A stretch of DNA of 5,979 bases from an uncultured Clostridium sp. (GTDB lineage: Bacteria > Bacillota > Clostridia > Lachnospirales > Lachnospiraceae): positions 1 to 5,979 of the forward strand of contig UQFC01000133.1 in NCBI GenBank assembly GCA_900540335.1, read 5' to 3'. A program made the position numbers and the translations under genes. Shown in pieces: positions 1 to 5,002 of this stretch (its first letter is position 1; every line of letters begins with the position of its first letter). Under the pieces are notes generated by a model. It was not told the DNA's origin. It was given only the letters and a program-made list of their open reading frames with translations, and searched no databases.

Positions 1-273
1 TGAGAAGTAAATTTTGCAGAAATCGTCGATTGCCTCTGAAAATGCAAAATCTGAGAAGAGAATTTTGCAGAAACCGCCGATTGCCTCTGAAAATGCAAAA
101 TCTGAGAAGTAAATTTTGCAGAAATCGTCGATTGCCTCTGAAAATGCAAAATCTGAGCAGTAAATTTTGCAGAAATCGCCGATTGCCTTTGAAAATGCAA
201 AATCTGAGAAGTAAATTTTGCAGAAACCGCCGATTGCCTCTGAAAATGCAAAATCTGAGCAGTGGATTTTGCA
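1..273. repeat. 51-bp direct tandem repeat array, five full units plus a partial sixth
   Basis: Units begin at 1, 52, 103, 154 and 205; a partial sixth begins at 256 and keeps the first 18 bases before diverging into unique sequence. Units 1 and 3 are identical; the others differ at a few positions (TAA/AGA near the start, TCGTCG/CCGCCG/TCGCCG in the middle, CTC/CTT later). There are no variable spacers, so this is a contiguous satellite-like array, not CRISPR. Each unit joint forms a dyad, TGCAAAAT, 11 nt, ATTTTGCA; at the last joint the arms grow to 9 bp (246-254 with 266-274). Inside the unit AATCG-T-CGATT is a second small palindrome in copies 1 and 3. The array starts at the window edge, so its true length is unknown. 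I do not recognise the repeat family. No tRNA, rRNA or promoter was seen within it. Confidence 0.95.
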
Positions 274-348
274 TGTATTAGCCGGAATAACTACGCTTTT
301 TCCAAAATGAAGTGCCGGAAGTGACAACAGGAAATCTTTCTTTAGTGC

Positions 349-377
349 TTGACAGAATCTGGGAAAATCGTCACAAT
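349..377 (+). promoter_or_regulatory. Putative sigma-A promoter for the HAD phosphatase operon
   Basis: A consensus -35 TTGACA (349-354) is followed after 17 bp by CACAAT (372-377), which matches four of six bases of the -10 consensus. Transcription would start near 384, giving a short leader of about 20 nt carrying the ribosome site AAGGAGG (391-397). The perfect -35 and ideal spacing support it; the -10 is weak. The rest of the 282-404 spacer shows no gene or clear terminator. Confidence 0.5.
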
Positions 378-404
378 AGAAGCAGCAGATAAGGAGGGAA
401 AAAG

Positions 405-1187
405 ATGATAAAACTGGTAGTATCAGATATAGATGGAACTCTGCTGGAGGACGGCGGTCATGATCTGAACCCGGAGCTTTTTGAGGTAATTTTAAAGCTT
501 CGTGCAGCAGGAATGCAGTTTGCAGCAGCCAGCGGACGGCAGTGGGCCAGTATCGAAGCGGTATTTGAACCTGTTAAAGAAAAAATATTTTATCTGTCAG
601 ATAATGGAGCTTATGTTGGAATGTGCGGCCGGAATCTGTTTTTAAATACGATTGATCGGGATTTGATTCATGAAATGATTCAGGATATTCGTGCTGCAGG
701 TCTGACTGTGCTGCTGAGCGGTCCGGATCAGGTATATATGGATGAGGATAATCCGGAGTTTTACCGGTGGATGACGGAGGGATATCGTTTCCGGGTAAAA
801 CAGGTGGAGGATCTGATGCAGGTAGAGGATCAGTTTATTAAAATTTCTGCCTATAAAAAGCATGATGTGGAGCCTGCAACAAAAGAATTGCGGGAAAAAT
901 ACGGGAGCCGGCTGAAGATTACCATTTCCGGAGATATGTGGATGGACTGTATGGCCTCCGGTGTGAATAAGGGAGAGGCAGTAAAGCTTTTGCAGGAAAG
1001 CCTTGGGATTCTTCCGGAGGAGACAATAGCCTTTGGGGATCAGCTGAATGATATGGAGATGTTAAAGCAGGCATATTACAGCTTTGCGATTGGAAATGCC
1101 AGACCAGAGGTAAAGGCCGCAGCCCGGTTTCAGGCTGATACCAATATGAAGGATGGCGTACTGAAAATTTTAAAGCTTTTGATTTAA
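405..1187 (+). CDS. Cof-type HAD-superfamily (HAD-IIB) phosphatase
   Basis: A 260-residue protein of the haloacid dehalogenase superfamily, probably a cytosolic, Mg-dependent phosphatase acting on a small phosphorylated metabolite such as a sugar phosphate or flavin nucleotide. All four HAD motifs are visible: motif I DIDGT with nucleophile Asp8 and acid/base Asp10; motif II Ser43 in ASGR; motif III Lys189 in VNKGEA; motif IV GDQLND with Asp212 and Asp216. The insert between motifs II and III (about residues 85-180) has the size and place of the C2B cap that sets substrate choice in Cof/YidA-like enzymes; the DNGA near residue 66 is also typical. Length is normal for the family. The ATG is set by AAGGAGG at 391-397, 7 nt upstream. 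It probably heads an operon with the foldase gene 109 bp downstream. The substrate cannot be told from sequence, because Cof-family members are promiscuous and numerous per genome. Confidence 0.95.
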   Translation: MIKLVVSDIDGTLLEDGGHDLNPELFEVILKLRAAGMQFAAASGRQWASIEAVFEPVKEKIFYLSDNGAYVGMCGRNLFLNTIDRDLIHEMIQDIRAAGLTVLLSGPDQVYMDEDNPEFYRWMTEGYRFRVKQVEDLMQVEDQFIKISAYKKHDVEPATKELREKYGSRLKITISGDMWMDCMASGVNKGEAVKLLQESLGILPEETIAFGDQLNDMEMLKQAYYSFAIGNARPEVKAAARFQADTNMKDGVLKILKLLI

Positions 1188-1218
1188 AGATGACGGCGGC
1201 CAGGACAGGAAGCCATCC

Positions 1219-1233
1219 CGGGCGGTCAGCCCG
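1219..1233 (+). other. Small G+C-rich hairpin in the spacer between the HAD and foldase genes
   Basis: CGGGC (1219-1223) and GCCCG (1229-1233) form a perfect 5-bp stem with a 5-nt loop. No run of T follows, so it is not an intrinsic terminator. The 109-bp spacer (1188-1296) looks richer in G and C than the genes around it, and I see no promoter in it. I therefore infer read-through from the HAD gene. The hairpin could mark an mRNA-processing or attenuation point, or mean nothing. Confidence 0.3.
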
Positions 1234-1296
1234 TGAAAAGCCGGAGCAGGATGAAAGCGGAGACTGCTCGCGGCAGAAAACAGGAGTTTGTAATTC

Positions 1297-2268
1297 ATGA
1301 GAAATTGGAAAAAAACGGCGGCAGTAATTTTGCTGGTTTTTGCAGCAGTCTCTGGTGTTTTATTTTTCAAAAACGGATTTTCCGTAAGAAAAGAAACAGG
1401 AGACACTTCCGGATTTTCGGATGCACAGACCATGCTGATTATTACAACAGAGGCAAATCGGTACAGGACTGTGTATACAGATCAGATCTGGCAGGTGGAG
1501 GTGGGAGATGGACAGTCTTTTCAGACCTATCTTCTGGAGCAGATACGAACCTTTTTGAAAGAAATAAAAATTATGAATCTGCTGGCAGATGAGAGAGGAA
1601 TCCAGCTTACGGGACAGGAAAAGGAGCAGCTTCGGCAGCTTTCTTCAGAGTTTTATCAGTCTCTGACAGAGGCGGACCGGGCATGTACCGGCGCCGGTGA
1701 GGAAGATGTGTATGTCATGTATGAGGCATATCACAGGGCAAACCGCCTGGTGGATGAGGTGACCAAAAATGTGGATCTGGAAATCAGTGACAGTGAGGCC
1801 CGGGTTATGAAGGTTCAGGAGCTCTGTCTGGAATCGGAAGAAAGCGCCCGGGAGGCCTTTGAGCAGCTTTCAGAGGAAGGAACGGATTTTGCTTCGGCTG
1901 CAAGGGCAATTCGGGAAGAAGGATACACAGAGCAGCCGGTGGGCCGTGGAGAGCGTTCAGCAGCCTACGAGGATGCGGTATTTTCTCTGGAGGACGGGCA
2001 ACTCAGCCAGCCATTTGCAGACGGAGATGGATGGTATCTTGTAAAATGCGTGGATTCCTATGATGAGGATGCAACTCTGGAACGGAAGGAGAGGCTGGCT
2101 CTGCAGCGGAAGAATCAGGCTTTCCAGCGGATTTATTCTGCTTTTGCCCAGGAGCATCCTGTTGAAATTCAGGGAAGCATCTGGGAGACTGTGGATTTGA
2201 CAGAAATGGGGCAGTCTGCAACAACAGATTTTTTTGAGCGGTATCAGGAATATATGAATCAGAAATAA
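1297..2268 (+). CDS. Membrane-anchored SurA/PpiC-like peptidyl-prolyl isomerase homologue
   Basis: A 323-residue protein resembling the SurA/PrsA foldase group, which helps secreted proteins fold outside the membrane. Residues 1-6 are positively charged and 7-24 form one hydrophobic segment, giving a signal or signal-anchor. There is no lipobox cysteine, so unlike PrsA it should not be a lipoprotein. Residues about 41-160 are helical and charged, fitting a SurA-like N-terminal chaperone region. Residues about 166-255 match the parvulin (rotamase) layout: GTDFASAARAI, then PVGRGER, AVFSLEDGQLSQPF and GWYLVK. A helical tail follows to 323. The usual ARHIL and GYHII histidines of active parvulins are replaced (KVQELCL, GWYLVK), so isomerase activity is doubtful and a chaperone role is more likely. 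Start ATG is supported by AGGAG at 1282-1286. It is probably cotranscribed with its neighbours, the next gene being 21 bp away. Class is fairly sure; activity is not. Confidence 0.8.
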   Translation: MRNWKKTAAVILLVFAAVSGVLFFKNGFSVRKETGDTSGFSDAQTMLIITTEANRYRTVYTDQIWQVEVGDGQSFQTYLLEQIRTFLKEIKIMNLLADERGIQLTGQEKEQLRQLSSEFYQSLTEADRACTGAGEEDVYVMYEAYHRANRLVDEVTKNVDLEISDSEARVMKVQELCLESEESAREAFEQLSEEGTDFASAARAIREEGYTEQPVGRGERSAAYEDAVFSLEDGQLSQPFADGDGWYLVKCVDSYDEDATLERKERLALQRKNQAFQRIYSAFAQEHPVEIQGSIWETVDLTEMGQSATTDFFERYQEYMNQK

Positions 2269-2289
2269 GCTGAAGAGAGGACAGAAGGC

Positions 2290-2781
2290 ATGGTTGCATT
2301 GCGGATGGAGGATTTAAAAGGGTTTACGGCAGGGCTGTTTATGGGAGAGCTGTTTGACAGCTGGCTGGTGAGGGAGGCTGAGATTGTCACCTTCAACCGG
2401 TTTACGATAGACGGCAGAATCCGCCAGGGGTATTATTCTGACTGGGAGCTGGAGCAGAACAGGATTGAGGATTTATCTTCCTGGAAAATGATTAAGCCTT
2501 TCTGTTATTCGCTGATCAAAGGGAAAAAACTGCCGGAAAGCTTTCATATCACCCTTCAGCTTCCTCCGGTTCAGACGGAAGATTTTTTGAGAAAAGAAAA
2601 TCTGGGATTTACAGCCGATCAGGTGGCGGGGCTTTATTTGAACATCCGTTATGAAAACGGTGCGCTTTCCTGTGTAACAGGAACCTCCCTGAAGATTTTT
2701 ACGCTGGATAAGCGTCTGGAGTACGAGTGGGATGAGATGATTCGCCGGTATTTTAGGAAAAAGCAGGTTCCTTTTACATAA
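2290..2781 (+). CDS. Conserved hypothetical protein, DUF5721-like
   Basis: A 163-residue soluble-looking protein with no signal peptide or membrane segment. From memory it matches the DUF5721 family of Lachnospiraceae: an N-terminus like MVALRMEDLKGFTAGLF, then a VTFNRFTIDGRI signature (about residues 33-44), a tyrosine- and tryptophan-rich stretch (YYSDWELEQ), and a C-terminal TGTSLKIFTLDKRLEYEWDEM segment followed by a basic tail. In the second half, FHITLQL (about 85-91) and the GLYLNIRYENGALSCVTG stretch (about 113-130) read like beta-strands. Molecular function is unknown and I propose none. The ribosome site GAGAGGA (2275-2281) lies 8 nt from the ATG. The 21-bp gap to the foldase gene argues for one transcript. 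It is followed directly by the CIRCE element and the htpG promoter, where this transcript probably ends. The family name is recalled, not searched. Confidence 0.8.
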   Translation: MVALRMEDLKGFTAGLFMGELFDSWLVREAEIVTFNRFTIDGRIRQGYYSDWELEQNRIEDLSSWKMIKPFCYSLIKGKKLPESFHITLQLPPVQTEDFLRKENLGFTADQVAGLYLNIRYENGALSCVTGTSLKIFTLDKRLEYEWDEMIRRYFRKKQVPFT

Positions 2782-2792
2782 AAAGATAAATT

Positions 2793-2825
2793 ATTAGCAC
2801 TCATTTTAAATGAGTGCTAATTTTC
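2793..2825 (+). terminator. Possible intrinsic terminator formed by the CIRCE palindrome
   Basis: As RNA, the 14-bp palindrome (2793-2821) would fold into a long hairpin followed by a short T run (2821-2824, then C). It lies 11 nt past the stop codon of the DUF5721-like gene, where a terminator for the upstream operon is expected, and I see no other candidate there. The stem is A+T-rich and the T tract short, so termination may be partial. It is DNA shared with the HrcA operator. Confidence 0.4.
2794..2820. promoter_or_regulatory. CIRCE operator (HrcA heat-shock repressor site)
   Basis: Perfect match to the CIRCE consensus TTAGCACTC-N9-GAGTGCTAA, arms at 2794-2802 and 2812-2820. The N9 spacer ATTTTAAAT is itself palindromic and the base pair 2793/2821 also matches, so the whole element is a 14-bp perfect inverted repeat around one central T. 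HrcA is known to bind CIRCE and repress groESL and dnaK operons, with GroEL feeding back on HrcA. Here the element sits 7 bp upstream of the -35 box of htpG, so htpG is inferred to belong to the HrcA regulon. No hrcA gene lies in the window. Confidence 0.97.
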
Positions 2826-2827
2826 TG

Positions 2828-2856
2828 TTGACATTTAGGTAACTGAGTATTAAAAT
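2828..2856 (+). promoter_or_regulatory. Strong sigma-A promoter of htpG
   Basis: Consensus -35 TTGACA (2828-2833), a 17-bp spacer, and -10 TAAAAT (2851-2856, five of six). The predicted start is near 2863, leaving a leader of about 55 nt. The CIRCE element ends 7 bp before the -35 box. Bound HrcA would therefore be placed to block RNA polymerase, giving heat-inducible transcription. Confidence 0.85.
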
Positions 2857-2866
2857 AATCATCAGA

Positions 2867-2889
2867 GTTTCCTGCAGATGGCGGGAAAC
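2867..2889 (+). promoter_or_regulatory. 5'-end stem-loop in the htpG leader
   Basis: GTTTCCTGC (2867-2875) pairs with GCGGGAAAC (2881-2889), nine pairs with one G-U wobble, closing a 5-nt loop AGATG. With transcription starting near 2863 the stem begins only about four bases from the RNA 5' end. Such 5'-terminal stems are known to protect Firmicute mRNAs from RNase J and 5'-end decapping. It does not cover the ribosome site at 2903-2909, so an RNA-thermometer role is not evident. Confidence 0.55.
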
Positions 2890-2917
2890 AGGATCACAGT
2901 GTAAAGGAGAGAATGAT

Positions 2918-4918
2918 ATGAGCAGCAGAACAGGCAATTTATCTATTAACAGTGAAAACATATTTCCGATTATTAAAAAATGGCTGTATTCCGACCACGA
3001 TATTTTTTACAGAGAACTGGTATCCAATGGATGCGATGCGATTACAAAATTAAAGAAGCTGGAGCTGATGGGCGAGTATTCCCGTCCTGAGGATCTGGAG
3101 TATAAGATTCAGGTGACTGTAAATCCGGACGAAAAGACGATTTCCGTTACAGATAACGGACTGGGTATGACAGCCGATGAGGTTGAGGAGTACATTAACC
3201 AGATTGCTTTTTCCGGCGCGCAGGATTTCCTGGAAAAATATAAGGACAAAGCCAATGAGGATCAGATTATCGGACATTTCGGACTGGGCTTTTATTCCGC
3301 ATTTATGGTTGCAGATAAGGTAACGATTGATACCCGGTCTTACAAGGAAGGAAGCACTCCGGTACACTGGGAATCTGACGGCGGCCTGACCTTTGAGATG
3401 AAGGATGGAGAGAAGGAAGAGCAGGGAACAACGATTACTCTGTATCTGAATGAGGACAGCTATGAGTTCTCCAACGAATACCGCGCAAGAGAGGTTCTGG
3501 AGAAATACTGTTCCTTTATGCCGGTTCCGATTTTCCTGGACAATGCCAAGGCAGAGCCTCAGTACGAGACGATTGAAAAGGATGAGCTGACAGACAAGGA
3601 TACCATTGTTGAGACTGTGGTAGAGCCGGCCAAGACAGAAGAAAAGGAAAATGAAAACGGAGAGAAGGAAACCGTTGAGGTAGAGCCTTCCAGAGAGCGG
3701 TATAAAATTCTCAAACGTCCGGTTGCATTAAATGATGTGACACCTTTGTGGAACAAGCATCCCAATGAGTGTACCGAGGAGGAATACCGGGACTTCTACC
3801 GCAAGGTCTTTATGGATTACAAGGAGCCCCTGTTCTGGATTCACCTGAATATGGATTATCCCTTTAACTTAAAAGGAATTCTGTATTTTCCGAAGATTAA
3901 TACAGAATACGATTCCATTGAGGGAACCATCAAGCTGTACAACAACCAGGTATTTATTGCAGACAATATTAAAGAAGTCATTCCGGAATTCCTGATGCTG
4001 TTAAAGGGAACCATTGACTGTCCGGATCTGCCTCTGAACGTTTCCAGAAGCGCTTTGCAGAATGACGGATTTGTAAAGAAGATTTCCGATTACATTACCA
4101 AAAAGGTGGCTGACAAGCTGACCGGCATGTGCAAGACCGATCGGGAAAACTATGAGAAATACTGGGATGACATTGCTCCCTTTATCAAATTCGGCTGCTT
4201 AAAGGATGAGAAGTTTGCAGAGAAGATGAATGATTATATTCTCTTTAAGAATCTGGAAGGAAAGTACCTGACTCTGAAGGACTGCCTGGAGGAAAACAAG
4301 GAGAAGCATGAGAATACCATTTTCTATGTAACAGACGAGAAGGAGCAGAGCCAGTATATCAATATGTTTAAGGCAGAAGGACTGGATGCAGTGATTCTTC
4401 CTCACAATATTGACAGTCCCTTTATCGGACATCTGGAGCAGAAGAACGAGGGTCTGAAATTCCTGCGTATTGATGCGGACTTAAACGATACCTTTAAGGA
4501 AGAGGTTAAGGAAGATGACGAGGAGTTCAAGAAAAATGCAGATACTCTGAAGGACATTTTCAAGAAGGCTCTGAATAATGACAAGCTGGAAATCAAGGTT
4601 GAGAAGTTAAAAGATGCCGGCATGTCTTCTGTTCTTACTGTGGCAGAGGAAAGCCGCCGTATGCAGGATATGATGAAGATGTACAACATGTACGGCATGG
4701 ATCCGTCTATGTTCGGCGGTATGGGTGAGGTTCTTGTTCTGAATGCCAACAACAAGCTGGTTCAGTATGTATTGAATCACGGAGAAGGCGAGAACACAGC
4801 AAAGATCTGCGAGCAGCTTTATGACCTGGCCCTGCTGGCTCACGGTACTCTGACTCCGGAGCGTATGACGAAATTTATTGCACGAAGCAATGAAATCATG
4901 ATGATGATGGCTGAATAA
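2918..4918 (+). CDS. htpG: HtpG, Hsp90-family molecular chaperone
   Basis: A 666-residue cytosolic, ATP-driven homodimeric chaperone. The GHKL ATPase domain (about 1-215) shows Glu33 and Asn37 in RELVSNGCDA, Asp79 in TDNGLGM, and the lid/glycine motif IGHFGLGFYSAFMV (118-131). A strongly charged Glu/Lys linker covers about 217-262. The middle domain follows (about 263-520), with the catalytic-type Arg377 in LPLNVSRSALQ. The C-terminal dimerisation domain includes a methionine-rich stretch at 582-602 (eight Met) and ends NEIMMMMAE, without the eukaryotic MEEVD tail. Wording such as ENIFPIIKKWLYSDHDIF, INQIAFSGAQDFL and LFWIHLNMDYPF recalls Bacteroidetes HtpG more than E. coli or B. subtilis HtpG. 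It is about 40 residues longer than E. coli HtpG (624), largely explained by the linker. Start ATG is fixed by AAAGGAG (2903-2909). CIRCE plus a strong promoter upstream imply HrcA-controlled heat induction. Confidence 0.98.
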   Translation: MSSRTGNLSINSENIFPIIKKWLYSDHDIFYRELVSNGCDAITKLKKLELMGEYSRPEDLEYKIQVTVNPDEKTISVTDNGLGMTADEVEEYINQIAFSGAQDFLEKYKDKANEDQIIGHFGLGFYSAFMVADKVTIDTRSYKEGSTPVHWESDGGLTFEMKDGEKEEQGTTITLYLNEDSYEFSNEYRAREVLEKYCSFMPVPIFLDNAKAEPQYETIEKDELTDKDTIVETVVEPAKTEEKENENGEKETVEVEPSRERYKILKRPVALNDVTPLWNKHPNECTEEEYRDFYRKVFMDYKEPLFWIHLNMDYPFNLKGILYFPKINTEYDSIEGTIKLYNNQVFIADNIKEVIPEFLMLLKGTIDCPDLPLNVSRSALQNDGFVKKISDYITKKVADKLTGMCKTDRENYEKYWDDIAPFIKFGCLKDEKFAEKMNDYILFKNLEGKYLTLKDCLEENKEKHENTIFYVTDEKEQSQYINMFKAEGLDAVILPHNIDSPFIGHLEQKNEGLKFLRIDADLNDTFKEEVKEDDEEFKKNADTLKDIFKKALNNDKLEIKVEKLKDAGMSSVLTVAEESRRMQDMMKMYNMYGMDPSMFGGMGEVLVLNANNKLVQYVLNHGEGENTAKICEQLYDLALLAHGTLTPERMTKFIARSNEIMMMMAE

Positions 4919-4922
4919 TATA

Positions 4923-4950
4923 TTGAAATCCTGAAAATATATGCTATAAT
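4923..4950 (+). promoter_or_regulatory. Extended -10 sigma-A promoter of the DegV gene
   Basis: TTGAAA (4923-4928), 16 bp, then a perfect TATAAT (4945-4950) preceded by TG at 4942-4943, making an extended -10. Transcription should start near 4957, with a leader of about 45 nt. The -35 box begins only 4 nt after the htpG stop codon. No convincing terminator lies between the genes (only a weak A+T inverted repeat), so htpG read-through into the DegV gene is possible. Confidence 0.85.
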
Positions 4951-5002
4951 AAGTAGTAATGAAAACTATGTTTTGTAGAGAAAATATTTCAGGAGGCAAT
5001 TT

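Noticed and set aside
1..273. CRISPR array
   Set aside because: Units are contiguous with no unique spacers, and no cas genes are present.
30..281. 83-residue + strand reading frame inside the tandem array
   Set aside because: It is the by-product of a 51-bp (17-codon) repeat, starts at TTG with no ribosome site, and has a monotonous basic composition. Kept as a finding only.
1219..1233. Terminator between the HAD and foldase genes
   Set aside because: The hairpin has only five pairs and no T tract follows.
1233..1592. 119-codon + strand frame overlapping the foldase start
   Set aside because: It lacks a ribosome site and domain features. The overlapping 323-residue frame has AGGAG, a signal-anchor and family motifs.
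2863..2917. Riboswitch or RNA thermometer in the htpG leader
   Set aside because: The leader is only about 55 nt and its one hairpin does not sequester AAAGGAG. CIRCE already explains heat control.
2913..2921. Mini-ORF ATG-ATA-TGA overlapping the htpG start
   Set aside because: It is only two codons and too close to the ribosome site, so it is a chance result of ATGATATGA.
4607..4999. 130-codon open frame on the - strand
   Set aside because: It is antisense to the end of htpG, with low-complexity His/Ile content and no ribosome site. It is a shadow of the real gene, as are the other - strand frames over htpG and DegV.
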